NCBI GenBank assembly: GCA_958295945.1
Contig: OY282386.1
Coordinates: forward strand, 186,001 to 250,000
Direction of reading: 5' to 3'
From: Candidatus Poribacteria bacterium
Lineage (GTDB): Bacteria > Poribacteria > WGA-4E > WGA-3G
Length of the DNA: 64,000 nt
Shown here: positions 42,352 through 52,101 of the stretch, piece after piece
How positions within the stretch are numbered: position 1 is the first letter of the stretch
Layout of the letters: each line of letters begins with the position of its first letter
Made by a program: the position numbers and the translations under genes
Notes under the pieces: model-generated
Told to the model about the DNA's origin: nothing
Seen by the model: the letters and a program-made list of their open reading frames with translations, nothing else
The model's database searches: none

Positions 42352-43806
42352 CAATACCTTCGCCAAAAAAATTGTTGAATAAATTGGGCAAATGTCCTAA
42401 AGTTATGCAAATATATTAATAAAATAACTTTGAAAGGACAATTGCCCATGCAAGTAATTATAGCACTTTTTGCAGTTTTTGCACCACATATATCTGCAAC
42501 GACAGGACGCCAATTATCATGTGTTGTCCTCGCAGTGCTTGCGATGACAGGACGGGTCACCATGTTAAATATCTCTCGTTGGACATCAAAAGGCGGTAGC
42601 TACCGCACACTTCAACGCTTTTTCAACACGGTGCTGCCTTGGCCGACCCTCTTCTGGGTGTTTTTTCGCACACACCTGCTTGATCGTGAAAGCGAATATA
42701 TCATCGTAGGAGACGAAACAATCAAGCCCAAAACGGGTTCAAAGACTTTTGGTTTAGACCGTTTCTTTTCTTCAACACATGGCAAAACGATCCCAAGTTT
42801 GTCATTCTTAGCCGTGTCCTTAGTGAGTGTCAATGAACGGCGTTCTTATCCAATGGCTATAGAACAAATCGTCCGAGATGACACATCATCGACTTCAGCT
42901 GCCAAACAAGATGCTACCCCAAAGGACCCCTTGAAACGCCCGCGTGGACGCCCAAAAGGGAGCAAAAACCGAGATAAAACCGATGTCGTGATTATCGGTG
43001 TTTTGAAACAACTTCAAATTATGATCAAAACGCTACTGTCAAAAGTCGGCGGTGCGATCCAACTCCGGTATTTAGTGCTTGATGGATATTTTGGACATAA
43101 TAACGGAGGACAAATGACAAGACAATGTGATCTCCATCTCATCTCAAAACTTCGCTCGGATGCCGCACTGTTTTGGCAACCGACAGACGAAAAAGAAGGC
43201 CCCGGACACCCACGGCTCTACGGGGAAAGGTTCAACCCACAACAGATTGATCCGAAATATCGCATCTCTATCCAAACCGATGGAAATATCAGAACCGACA
43301 TATATCAAGGACACCTGCGAAACCAAAAGTTCCCAGAACTTCTAAACGTCGTTTGCCTCCTCAAGACAAACTTGAAAACAAAAAAGCAATCACACATCCT
43401 ATTGTTTAGTTCTGATTTAGCATTAGACGCAGAAAAGATGATTGACTATTATTCCCTTCGTTTCCAAATCGAGTTCAACTTCCGGGATGCGAAACAATAT
43501 TGGGGATTGCAAGATGCTATGAATGTCAACAAAGAACCCGTGAACACTGCAGCAAATCTATCAATGTTTATGATCCATGTCAGTGCGAAACTCATGGAAA
43601 AGGACAGATGTCAGAATCCCGAATATAGTGTATTAGATCTCAAATCGCGCTACCGAGGGCTGAAATATGTGCATGAAACATTAAAAATGCTTCCGCAAAA
43701 ACCTGAACCAATTGTTATTCAGCAAATCACTGAACATCTGGGTTCAATCGGTGCTATTCATCACACACAACCCAATCTTAACCCAGGATAATTGGCGAAG
43801 GTATTG
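42352..43806 (+). mobile_element. IS4-like insertion sequence
   Basis: 1455 bp with terminal inverted repeats CAATACCTTCGCCAA (42352-42366) and TTGGCGAAGGTATTG (43792-43806), enclosing one transposase gene. No clean target duplication is visible (TAATAC against ATAATG). A MITE with the same ends is at 5111-5535. Confidence 0.85.
42448..43791 (+). CDS. IS4-type DDE transposase
   Basis: 447 residues. IIVGDETIKPKTGSKTFGLD holds the first catalytic D, YLVLDGYFGHN the second and YYSLRFQIEFNFRDAKQYWG, a YREK-like block, the E. A basic spacer (RPRGRPKGSKNRDK) sits between the first and second D. The start is ATG 42448 (AGGA 9 nt upstream). The reading frame is intact, so the element may be active. 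It lies between a HAD gene and sbcD. Confidence 0.85.
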   Translation: MQVIIALFAVFAPHISATTGRQLSCVVLAVLAMTGRVTMLNISRWTSKGGSYRTLQRFFNTVLPWPTLFWVFFRTHLLDRESEYIIVGDETIKPKTGSKTFGLDRFFSSTHGKTIPSLSFLAVSLVSVNERRSYPMAIEQIVRDDTSSTSAAKQDATPKDPLKRPRGRPKGSKNRDKTDVVIIGVLKQLQIMIKTLLSKVGGAIQLRYLVLDGYFGHNNGGQMTRQCDLHLISKLRSDAALFWQPTDEKEGPGHPRLYGERFNPQQIDPKYRISIQTDGNIRTDIYQGHLRNQKFPELLNVVCLLKTNLKTKKQSHILLFSSDLALDAEKMIDYYSLRFQIEFNFRDAKQYWGLQDAMNVNKEPVNTAANLSMFMIHVSAKLMEKDRCQNPEYSVLDLKSRYRGLKYVHETLKMLPQKPEPIVIQQITEHLGSIGAIHHTQPNLNPG

Positions 43807-43842
43807 ATAATGAATAATAGGACATTGTAAAATGAGGTAGAC

Positions 43843-45012
43843 ATGCGTATTCTGCACACTGCCGATTGGCATATCGGACAGCGACTTTATGAACGTCAAC
43901 GACATGATGAACATGAACAGTTTCTAACATGGTTACTTCAGATTATCAAAGAAAATAACATTGACCTGCTCCTTGTTTCAGGTGATATTTTTGACACTTC
44001 TCTGCCATCCGCAGAAGCTACTAACCTATATTATAAATTTCTATACAAACTATATAAAAATACTCAGACATACACCGTTATTATTGCAGGTAACCACGAT
44101 TCTGCACGTCACTTAGAAGCACCCAAAGAATTTCTCAAAATGGGGCGCATTCATGTTGTAGGACAAGCAACTACACCAGAAGAATGCGTTGTCCAGATTC
44201 CCCCTGATGATCCCAAAATTGCTATTGCTGCTGTACCATATCTGTCAGAAAATGAACTCCCACATGTCTCTTTTGAATCTGATATAGATAAGACTGAACG
44301 ATATCGTCAAAGACTCAAAGATTTGTATGCAAAGTGTGTCTCACGAATGCCTATCCAACTCCCGAAAATATTGATGGGACACCTGTTTGTTCACAACGGA
44401 CAAGAGATGAATTCTGAACGAAATATTCAGATTGGTGGGGCATCTGCAATACAAGCATCCGATTTTCCTAATGGCGTTGATTACATCGCACTCGGTCATC
44501 TACATAGGCCACAAAGTAACAATGAAACTGACTTCCCAATCCGTTATTCTGGTTCACCAATTCCTCTTAGGTTTAATGAAGCAACATATAGTAAACAGGT
44601 GTTTCTGCTTGAGTTTTCAGAGAATGGAGAGATAATTAAAGATGAAGAGATGGAAATACCAATTTTCAAAGAACTGCGTACAATTAAAGGTGATGCAGAC
44701 TCTGTAGTTTTACAAGCGACTACAGAAAATTGGACTAACAAATTCATTCAGGTACAACTGAAATTAGACACAGTTGCCCCCGGAATTAACGATACCATAC
44801 GACAGGTATTTGCCGAACGTGGTGGCGATGTACTAAGTGTTGAAATAGAGTTACCCGAACCAGAAGATCGACCACAACTAAATGTTGATGAGATGAAAAG
44901 TCCTGAAGATGTATTCATACAATATTACAAGTCTAATGTTGGTGAAATTCTAGATGAATCAATGCAACAAACATTTAAAGAACTACTCCAATTGGTAGAG
45001 AATAATCAATGA
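43843..45012 (+). CDS. sbcD: Exonuclease SbcCD, nuclease subunit D
   Basis: 389 residues with calcineurin-like phosphoesterase motifs: HTADWHIGQRL (D8, H10), LVSGDIFD, IIAGNHDSARH, MGHLFVHNG and IALGHLHRPQ. It is the Mre11-type nuclease that processes hairpins and DNA ends with SbcC. GAGG precedes the ATG. Its stop overlaps the sbcC start by 4 nt (ATGA). The abundance of long palindromes in this genome makes SbcCD, which cleaves hairpins, an apt neighbour. Confidence 0.95.
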   Translation: MRILHTADWHIGQRLYERQRHDEHEQFLTWLLQIIKENNIDLLLVSGDIFDTSLPSAEATNLYYKFLYKLYKNTQTYTVIIAGNHDSARHLEAPKEFLKMGRIHVVGQATTPEECVVQIPPDDPKIAIAAVPYLSENELPHVSFESDIDKTERYRQRLKDLYAKCVSRMPIQLPKILMGHLFVHNGQEMNSERNIQIGGASAIQASDFPNGVDYIALGHLHRPQSNNETDFPIRYSGSPIPLRFNEATYSKQVFLLEFSENGEIIKDEEMEIPIFKELRTIKGDADSVVLQATTENWTNKFIQVQLKLDTVAPGINDTIRQVFAERGGDVLSVEIELPEPEDRPQLNVDEMKSPEDVFIQYYKSNVGEILDESMQQTFKELLQLVENNQ

Positions 45013-48000
45013 AACTATGTAAATTAAAACTTAAGAATATAAACAGTTTTCGATATGAAGAAGAACTCAATTTTGAGGACACTCCCCTTAATGATGCTTC
45101 TCTTGTGGCAATTACCGGTCCTACGGGTGCCGGTAAAACAACATTGTTGGATGCGATTTGCGTTGCCCTCTATGGCAAAACACCGCGTCTAACAGGTTCT
45201 GGCACTCAAAATCCAAAAAATCTAATTAGTCACGGGGAAAAAGAATGCTTTGCTGAAGTGCATTTTATTGCAAACAATACACGATACATCGCAACTTGGT
45301 CTGCCAAGCAGAGCGGTTCTCCAAATGGAAGTTTGTTTTATGCGGATTCAGAAGAACTCATTACTGATAGACTATCAAAACAAGGAAAATCATTAGGTTC
45401 ATCGGAAAAGACAATCAGTGAGGAGATTACTTCTATCTTAGGACTTGATTTTGATAGTTTTAGACGTTCAGTGATGTTAGCACAGGGTGAATTCGCTGCG
45501 TTTTTAAAAGCAAAAGACGAAGTGCGGCGAACAATTTTAGAATCTGCTGCGGGTGTTGATATCTACGATGAACTGAAAAGGACATTAAACGATAAGGTGA
45601 CAACTGTTGAAACTGAATATCAGAATGTTTTGCAAAAGTTGGCAGCTGTTCCTGAAGCCTCACTTGAACAACTCTCAGAAACAAAAACAGAGCTTGCTAG
45701 ATGGCAAGCAGAAGCAGGAAAATTAGGCATAAAAAATCAGCAAGTTCAAGCAGAAAAAGAGCATGAAACAAAACGTAAAGAGGACTATGAGAAATTACAA
45801 TCTTCTGAAGAAAATCAAAAAGAACTTATCAATCAGCAACCGATGATTGACGAACTGAAATCGGAACTTGACCGTGCTGAACGTGCAAACCAACTCCGTC
45901 CAGAAAAACAGTTGTTTGATACGTCAAAATCGAATCATGAAAAAGCAGCAGATGACCTACAAAAGGCTGAAATCGAGTTTACGGATACACAAAAGCAAGT
46001 GGAGACCAACCAAGCCGATTTTGACAAGAAAGACGAGACTTATCAAACAGCTTTATCCGAGCGTGAACGGAGAATTGACATTTTTAACACTGCAATATTA
46101 GAAGTAAGTCAGGCAGAAAACCAATTTGAACAAGCAAATAACCAAATAACCGATAAGAAAAAAATAGACGACCAAATTGAAACAACGTTAAACAAGTTAA
46201 CCGTGAAGGTGACTCGTCAAACTGAATTGCAAGAACAAATTGCGGAAGCGCAAACCTTTTTAGATGAAAACCCTCTCCCATCAGATCGGCAGTCACGTCT
46301 AAACCGAATAAGTGTTCTTCTATCAGAACTCAATTTAAAATGCCAACTGCAAAAGGAAAAAGTAAATGACCAGACGGAGTACGAGTCACAAATAGGAAAG
46401 TTAGAAGAAAAGTTAAAAGAATTAACTGAGAATAGGAAAGAACTACTTTTGAAAGAAAAAACTGTAAAAAACTCTCTTAAACAAGCAGAAGCAGAATTCA
46501 AAGAACTTCAAGAAAATGGTACACTTGAGGAATGGCAAAGCAGAAGAGACAATGCAAGAAAAGCGCAACCGATAGCGCAACAGTATGAAAATTTGGTCGA
46601 TCAACTCGGTGATAGAAGGGACGATCTCGCGGAATTAAGGGAAAATATCAACGGACTTGATGAATCCCTTGATGACCTAAAGAGAAACCTTGAAGTTCAA
46701 TCTCTACTCTGCAAGCAATCAGATGCAGAAGTTGAGAAATTAGAAGCAGAGAGGGAAATAGCACTTTTAGCGGACCCTGTAAATCAACTCCGACATCAGC
46801 TTGAACCAGGACAACCGTGTCGTGTATGTGGTGCTACAGATCATCCTTATGCTGATAAAGTTCAGCATGAAAACGAGGCGTTACTTGAAGGTATTGAGAA
46901 AACATTAGACGATGCCGAAACAGAGGCAATCAAGGCACAGAAGCAGAAACAAAAATTAGAACAGACTCAGACACGTCTCCAACAAGATAAATCTAACACC
47001 GTTGAACAAGTTGACGAGTGTATTGAAGAAATAGAAAACCTAAATACCGAAACCGAAGACCTTTGTGCAAAGTGGAAAGAACTTTATGAATCTGCAGACA
47101 TCTCATTCGAATGGATTGATGATAGGTTTGATGAAGCAGACACTACGATTGCGAATCTCAACACTACCCAAGAAACTTTCAATGAAGTATCCAACAAATT
47201 GAATGAAATTTCTCATAAACTTGAAACCTGTGAAAATAATCTCAATCGAGAAAATGAACTGTTGAACGATACAAAACAGAAATTGGAATCTGTAACAGAT
47301 GAGATTGAGGTCTTGAAATTGGACATTTCTGATACCGAGAAAGATTTTTGGACTTCAATGCCCGAAGTTTTTCACGGTGTTACGCCAGATGCTGCCGTAG
47401 AGCAATTTTCTGATAAAATAGAAAAGGTTAGTTTACAAGGTCAGGAACTTACCACTAAAAACAACCAACTTAAGGTGCTTAACACCGAAATTCAGGGGGA
47501 GCAACGCGAGCTTGAAAGTTTACAAAAAAGCTGCAAAGAATTGCAAGCTAAAATTGATCTCCACCAAACAGAAGGTGAAATGCTTTTAGATTCTGTTCGT
47601 GAAAAGACTGACGGCTTAGAAACAGAAGACGAAATCAATGAAGCGACTAACAAGTTAGATGCTGAACTCAAGACAAAGATGAATGAACGCGATGAAGCCA
47701 AACAACAGTTAGAAAAAAGCCGTATACAATTAACTGAAAAAGAAACGGCTCAGGAATTTCGCGGAGAGCAATTGAAGGAGAAAAGTGAAAATTTTGAAGC
47801 ATCGCGCGATGTCTATTTTGATAAGTTAGACAAAGCAGGATTTGATTCACCAGACGCACACAATGACGCATTCCGAGAAGAAACCCAGATAAAAGAACTT
47901 ACTGAAAAAATTGATATTCATGAGAGTGAAAAACAGCAACTGGAAGTAGAAATTGTTGCATTGCGAACGCGGTTTGAAGAAGTACCATTTGACCTTGAAG

Positions 48001-48653
48001 TATTAAAACTGATTAGATCCCAAGCAGAAGAAATTGCGGCAGAGATACAAAGGGCACAAGAAGAAATTGGCAGGCAAAATGAGAAAATTGACAACCTGAA
48101 ACATAGCTTAAAAAAACGTGAGGAACTTGATAGCGAAGTGCATGCGGCCAAGCAAGAATGGGAACGTTGGAAAAATTTACAAGATTTAATTCCGCATAAC
48201 AGACTCAGAGACTTCGCTTTAGAAATTATGTTTCAACAAGTTAGTAAGATAGCAAATGTTCAGTTGGAATATCTGACATCAGAACGTTATCAGCTCAAAG
48301 TTGAAACTATTGGTAAACTCAGTGTAATAGACCGTTGGAATGCCAATGAGGAGCGACCTGTTGAAACACTTTCTGGAGGAGAATCATTCCTCACAAGCCT
48401 CGCGTTAGCACTTGCCCTCTCTGAACTCAGCCAAGGGAGGACACAACTCTCCTCTCTCTTCCTTGATGAAGGATTTGGCACATTGGATGCTGAAACACTT
48501 GATATTGCTATCGCAGCTTTAGAAGGACTTCGCATGCAAGGACGAAACATCTACATTATCAGTCACATACAAGAGTTAACAAGACGACTACCAGTCAAAA
48601 TTATCGTTAAGAAAAAAGGTGATGGTAGTTCAACTATTGATATCAAAGGATAA
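45009..48653 (+). CDS. sbcC: Exonuclease SbcCD, ATPase subunit C
   Basis: 1214 residues, the SMC/Rad50-like partner of SbcD. Walker A is GPTGAGKTTLLDAI (about 36-49). Long coiled coils flank a zinc hook, QPCRVCGATDH (about residue 605). The signature motif is TLSGGESFLTSLALALALSE and Walker B is LSSLFLDEGFGTLDAETL near the C-terminus. It uses ATP to control the nuclease and bridges DNA ends by hook dimerisation. Length and layout are normal. Confidence 0.96.
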   Translation: MKLCKLKLKNINSFRYEEELNFEDTPLNDASLVAITGPTGAGKTTLLDAICVALYGKTPRLTGSGTQNPKNLISHGEKECFAEVHFIANNTRYIATWSAKQSGSPNGSLFYADSEELITDRLSKQGKSLGSSEKTISEEITSILGLDFDSFRRSVMLAQGEFAAFLKAKDEVRRTILESAAGVDIYDELKRTLNDKVTTVETEYQNVLQKLAAVPEASLEQLSETKTELARWQAEAGKLGIKNQQVQAEKEHETKRKEDYEKLQSSEENQKELINQQPMIDELKSELDRAERANQLRPEKQLFDTSKSNHEKAADDLQKAEIEFTDTQKQVETNQADFDKKDETYQTALSERERRIDIFNTAILEVSQAENQFEQANNQITDKKKIDDQIETTLNKLTVKVTRQTELQEQIAEAQTFLDENPLPSDRQSRLNRISVLLSELNLKCQLQKEKVNDQTEYESQIGKLEEKLKELTENRKELLLKEKTVKNSLKQAEAEFKELQENGTLEEWQSRRDNARKAQPIAQQYENLVDQLGDRRDDLAELRENINGLDESLDDLKRNLEVQSLLCKQSDAEVEKLEAEREIALLADPVNQLRHQLEPGQPCRVCGATDHPYADKVQHENEALLEGIEKTLDDAETEAIKAQKQKQKLEQTQTRLQQDKSNTVEQVDECIEEIENLNTETEDLCAKWKELYESADISFEWIDDRFDEADTTIANLNTTQETFNEVSNKLNEISHKLETCENNLNRENELLNDTKQKLESVTDEIEVLKLDISDTEKDFWTSMPEVFHGVTPDAAVEQFSDKIEKVSLQGQELTTKNNQLKVLNTEIQGEQRELESLQKSCKELQAKIDLHQTEGEMLLDSVREKTDGLETEDEINEATNKLDAELKTKMNERDEAKQQLEKSRIQLTEKETAQEFRGEQLKEKSENFEASRDVYFDKLDKAGFDSPDAHNDAFREETQIKELTEKIDIHESEKQQLEVEIVALRTRFEEVPFDLEVLKLIRSQAEEIAAEIQRAQEEIGRQNEKIDNLKHSLKKREELDSEVHAAKQEWERWKNLQDLIPHNRLRDFALEIMFQQVSKIANVQLEYLTSERYQLKVETIGKLSVIDRWNANEERPVETLSGGESFLTSLALALALSELSQGRTQLSSLFLDEGFGTLDAETLDIAIAALEGLRMQGRNIYIISHIQELTRRLPVKIIVKKKGDGSSTIDIKG

Positions 48654-48718
48654 AACAATATCTATCAGGTTGTTGGTACACCAGATAGAGAAATTTAGTG
48701 TATATATGGAGGAATCAC

Positions 48719-49477
48719 ATGATATTTGGTTTCATGTCGTCTGTCTGTCCACCATTGTCGTTGACAGAACTTATTGACAAGGCAAAACAGTATAGTTATG
48801 AACATTTGGAACTTCGTGTAGAATGGGATCACGGACACGGTGTAGAATTAGACTCCTCACCACAACAACTTAGCGATGCAAAATCACAATTTGAAGATAG
48901 TGGCATTGCATTATCTTGTATTGCAACGGGTGTCCGATTTATTGATCCAGATGCTCAGAAACGCCAGCATCAAGTTGACTTGCTAAAACGATATATTGAT
49001 CTCTCAGAAAAGATGGGAGCAAAAAATATCCGTATCTTCGGCGATCCTGTCCCGAAAACACCGAATGAAGTCGATCAAACCCTGGATTGGGAAGCTGATG
49101 GAATTAGGCAATGTGATGGGATAGCAGGTGAGGCAGGAGTAGCACTCTGTTTGGAAACTCACGGCAATCTATTAGCAAGTTACTTGGCAGAAGTGTTATA
49201 TCGTTCAGATGCGAAGAACACCTTTGTGAATTGGCATGCAGGCCACCACGTCCGACACGGACAACCTGTGGATGTGGCGTATGTACATCTTCGTAATAAA
49301 GTCCGTCATGCGCACGTCAGTTTTGGGGACGAAGGTCCGATGCCCGATACTGAAAAAGACTCTTTAACACTTCTTGCAGAAGATAATTATACAGGGTTTA
49401 TCTCTATTGAGGTGATTAATCCTAAGGATTCAGATGCTGTGTTGAAACGGCATGCAGAACTCTACAAAACACTCTGA
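48719..49477 (+). CDS. Sugar phosphate isomerase/epimerase-like TIM-barrel protein
   Basis: 252 residues of the xylose-isomerase-like/AP-endonuclease-2 fold: YEHLELRVEWDHGHG, LLKRYIDLSEKMGAKNIRIF, LCLETHGN (metal-site E and H), VNWHAGHHVRHG, VRHAHVSFGDEGP and FISIEVINPKD. The metal ligands E and H residues are visible. Substrate unknown. The start is ATG 48719 with GGAGGA 5 nt upstream; an upstream GTG frame lacks such a site. Confidence 0.82.
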   Translation: MIFGFMSSVCPPLSLTELIDKAKQYSYEHLELRVEWDHGHGVELDSSPQQLSDAKSQFEDSGIALSCIATGVRFIDPDAQKRQHQVDLLKRYIDLSEKMGAKNIRIFGDPVPKTPNEVDQTLDWEADGIRQCDGIAGEAGVALCLETHGNLLASYLAEVLYRSDAKNTFVNWHAGHHVRHGQPVDVAYVHLRNKVRHAHVSFGDEGPMPDTEKDSLTLLAEDNYTGFISIEVINPKDSDAVLKRHAELYKTL

Positions 49478-49486
49478 ATGTTATTG

Positions 49487-49610
49487 TATAGTGGATTTTA
49501 CAATTAACTTGACATTACGAGTTGTAGGAGGAACTCCGATTCTCGGTCTATCGCGATTCGGAGATCGCTCCTACAGATGATTTGTCAACTTATTTTGATA
49601 ATTCACTATA
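49487..49610. mobile_element. 124-bp MITE, family M3, copy 2
   Basis: TATAGTGGATTTT to AATTCACTATA, the exact reverse complement of 5670-5793. It occupies the space after the sugar isomerase-like gene. Confidence 0.85.
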
Positions 49611-49640
49611 TCACGAAAATGGTAAATGATACCTAAAATA

Positions 49641-49680
49641 CCGGTAGACATGTAAAGATTGCATTTCTACCGGATTTTCA
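49641..49680 (-). terminator. Terminator of the Fe-S pair
   Basis: CCGGTAGA (49641-49648) pairs with TCTACCGG (49666-49673); read from the minus strand it is followed by TATTTTAGG, read from the plus strand by ATTTTCATTT. Probably bidirectional. Confidence 0.7.
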
Positions 49681-49681
49681 T

Positions 49682-50017
49682 TTACACACTGAAAGATTCA
49701 CCACAGCCACATGTGTTTTTGGCATTTGGATTAGAGATCTTAAATCCTGATTCCATGAGACCGTCATTGTAATCCAGCACCGAACCGGCAAGATATAGAG
49801 AACTGCGGGGATCAATATAGACCTTCAACCCATGAAATTCATACACTCTATCAGTTCCCTTCGCTTCACCGAATTCAAGGCTATACTGGAAACCTGAACA
49901 GCCACCACCGACCACCTGCATGCGTAAACCGAGTTCACCATCGGTGTCATTGTCATTGTCATTGCCATTAATCAGTGTAATCGCTTTTTGTGCTGCTGAT
50001 TCCGTTACATTAATCAT
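49682..50017 (-). CDS. A-type iron-sulfur carrier (IscA/ErpA/HesB family)
   Basis: 111 residues with the three family cysteines: C40 in QVVGGGCSGFQYSLEF and C103 and C105 in NTCGCGESF. It delivers Fe-S clusters to apoproteins. An insert of N, D and T residues at 18-27 (INGNDNDNDTDGE) is encoded by a short tandem repeat and is absent from typical members. It is separated by 13 nt from the upstream NifU-like gene, so they form one unit. Which subtype (erpA, iscA, sufA) is not decidable. Confidence 0.92.
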   Translation of the reverse strand: MINVTESAAQKAITLINGNDNDNDTDGELGLRMQVVGGGCSGFQYSLEFGEAKGTDRVYEFHGLKVYIDPRSSLYLAGSVLDYNDGLMESGFKISNPNAKNTCGCGESFSV

Positions 50018-50030
50018 TGGTCATCTCCTG

Positions 50031-50390
50031 TTATCTATTTAAGTTCGCGAGAGCTTCCTTTAGTGCTTGTTCTGCATGTTCAGCATAACGTTGTTTGTCT
50101 ACTGGCAATCCACCTAACGCATTTGATATATCTGCTGCTGTAATCTCAAATACATCAACAAGTCGGTTACCCGCCACTAATTCTGTAAGAACAGACCCAC
50201 TTGCAATTGCAGTCGGACAACCAAAGGCACGGAACTTCACATCCACCACAGAATCATCCAATATTCTTATGGTAAGTTTCAACATCTCCCCACTTGCAGC
50301 AGAACCGATAGTGGCAGAACCATCCGCATCAGCAATTGTGCCAATATTGCGCGGGTTTTCAAAGTGCTCTGTTACCTGTTGTGAATGCAT
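50031..50390 (-). CDS. NifU/IscU-like scaffold protein lacking two cysteines
   Basis: 119 residues with the NifU_N fold: VTEHFENPRNIGTI, LKLTIRILDDSVVDVKFRAFGCPTAIASGSVLTELV, then ALGGLPVDKQRYAEHAEQALKEAL. The position of the first cluster cysteine is Ser (GSAASGEML, S33 instead of A-C-G-D) with Glu for the usual Asp. The second is kept (C58 in FGCPTAIAS). The third, normally before the S-x-L-A helix, is Tyr/Ala (RYAEHA). So it cannot hold a cluster as canonical IscU does; a specialised subfamily is likely, not decay, because the frame and fold motifs are intact. Confidence 0.85.
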   Translation of the reverse strand: MHSQQVTEHFENPRNIGTIADADGSATIGSAASGEMLKLTIRILDDSVVDVKFRAFGCPTAIASGSVLTELVAGNRLVDVFEITAADISNALGGLPVDKQRYAEHAEQALKEALANLNR

Positions 50391-50717
50391 GAACGTTTCC
50401 TGTTCAGTAGTATAACATTACACCGACAAACTCTATAATTTCATATTATACATCATTCTATTGCAATTGTCAAATCAAGTTAAGGGTGTGTAAAGTTTTT
50501 GGCATGAACAATTTCATTTTCATGTTGAATGGAAGCTTGAAATCCAATCAATCCAATTCAAAGCCGAATGCGCTTAGGGTATTCTTCGGGTTGAAAACCC
50601 TCCAACTATGTCCTCGTGGTTGAAAACCACTCCAACAATGTGAGATGAATGTCCGAGGTGCAATGAATTGCGCTTGGTGAATATGCATAAGACATTCACA
50701 TTGAACGCGTGTCTTGT

Positions 50718-50820
50718 TATAGTGGATTTTGAAAGGACTTGAACACTCTGCATCGGCGAGGTTAGGAAACCTCGCCTACCATGGGACGAAAGTGTCAACT
50801 TATATTTATAATTCACTATA
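50718..50820. mobile_element. 103-bp M3-type MITE nested in the M1 element
   Basis: TATAGTGGATTTTG to TAATTCACTATA. The core is GGCGAGGTTAGGAAACCTCG instead of the GGAGATCGC core of the other M3 copies. The empty site is visible in copy 3 (GTGTCTTGTTAATTAAATCC). Confidence 0.8.
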
Positions 50821-50940
50821 ATGAAAGTCAAGATTTTTCCCTTATCAAAACCGTAGAAAAGACGTACAAATTCCCGTACAACTGTACGTCTTTGTGCGTC
50901 GCTGTAAGAGCAGTGGACATAAGGGTTCGTCCGGTATTTA

Positions 50941-51051
50941 TTAAGAAACAGATTTTTTTTTAAATTGTACGTCTTCACTATTTTGTCTATGTCCTGAAAA
51001 GATTGCTTGTAGGATGATCATTATTCCTTGTGTCCGTTGTTTTGTTTTCAT
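50941..51051 (-). pseudogene. Small ORF of element M1, copy 2 (shifted)
   Basis: 36 codons, MKTKQRTQGIMIILQAIFSG then a premature stop. The downstream segment (NKYRTNPYVHCSYSDAQRRT) survives in the next frame, so one indel broke it. AAGGAAGAG precedes the ATG and a promoter is at 51090-51119. Homologue in copy 3: 58216-58395. Confidence 0.45.
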
Positions 51052-51089
51052 AATTCTCTTCCTTATTCAACAAGTTATATGTGACGTAT

Positions 51090-51119
51090 ATTATAACACA
51101 ATCAAATTACTTAAGTCAA
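51090..51119 (-). promoter_or_regulatory. Promoter within M1 copy 2
   Basis: Minus strand: TTGACT (51119-51114), an 18-nt spacer, TATAAT (51095-51090), 38 nt before the small ORF. Confidence 0.6.
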
Positions 51120-51601
51120 GTTATTATTTACATTTTTTAACATTTCTTTTAATATTTTACAGTTTTTTGGAAAAACGTGTCCATTTCATCGGATATTGAG
51201 TTTAGAGCCATTAACTTTACACACCCCTTGTCCGATATGAGTTTAGAGAGCACGCAAGGCGCATATGCGGGTCTCGATATAAAAGTTTTGAGCTACCTCA
51301 TGTTATTGCAGGTAAGCATCTCAGAACGTCGCACATTCCATCAAGGACAACTTGAACTCACTGGACAAAGACAGATGTTACTTGAAATCAGGGCGCATTT
51401 TCATGAACTAAACCCGAAAGAACCTTGATAATTACTGATATTTGGCAACTTTTGAGAAATATCAGTTAGACTATTTCATATATGCTAAGCAATACCCAAA
51501 ATAAGAATTATGGACACGACAAGCCCATTTCAGAACCAGTTGAGACTATAATTCTGATCGCCCTACTATAAATCTATAATAAAATCAAATATAATGCTAA
51601 T

Positions 51602-51854
51602 ATGTCAAAACTTGTAGAAATCTCATTGCCAAATCCAACTTACAACAAAACTCTCAAATTCGCTGAACACATCAACTGCGTGTCGCAACAGAGAACCCAC
51701 AGCCATCAGATGCCGTGAGAAAAGTCTTTCGCACAATACTCAATATTACAGCGATGAGAAATTTCAAGAATGCCTCGAAGAAGGTTTAGACACACTCGCC
51801 TACGTGCAAAGGTGCATCAATAGAGGGACGAAAGAAAGTCTCGGAGAAAAATAA
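51602..51854 (+). pseudogene. Possible frameshifted small gene
   Basis: The first frame gives MSKLVEISLPNPTYNKTLKF and stops at 51718. A one-base shift continues EKSLSHNTQYYSDEKFQECL and LDTLAYVQRCINRGTKESLG to 51854. Not recognised. An 81-codon frame at 51873-52118 overlaps a terminator and is probably not a gene. The rest of 51228-51601 shows nothing convincing. Confidence 0.25.
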
Positions 51855-52044
51855 ATAGGTGAGAAAGCAAAAGTGTTACGAATATATAACGGTATGCACG
51901 CTACAACAAGACGCAAAAGTAAAGGACGAAAGAAAAAACACCGTAGATCGTTTCGCGCAACATATAAGGATGGATGGGAACGCAAAAAAGCTGGCGGATT
52001 AGCACCAGCAACTTTCTATGAAAAAAAGGCAGTCCGTAATTTTG

Positions 52045-52079
52045 AAAAAAAGGCAGATACCCAAAATGGATACCTGCCT
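52045..52079 (-). terminator. Terminator of the exported-protein cluster
   Basis: On the minus strand AGGCAG...CTGCCT with GTATCC/GGGTAT inner pairing, then seven T. It lies 23 nt after the stop at 52102. Confidence 0.85.
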
Positions 52080-52101
52080 GTAAAGAGTTTAGTAGAGTTG
52101 A

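Larger units (their letters stand above)
50484..51227 (+). mobile_element. Terminal-inverted-repeat element, family M1, copy 2
   Basis: 744 bp from GGGTGTGTAAAGTTTTTGG to AACTTTACACACCCC. It matches 57887-58571 along its length, with a 103-bp M3 insertion at 50718-50820. It carries a promoter and small ORF reading minus, and repeated GGTTGAAAACCCTCCAAC motifs near 50591. No transposase. Confidence 0.8.
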
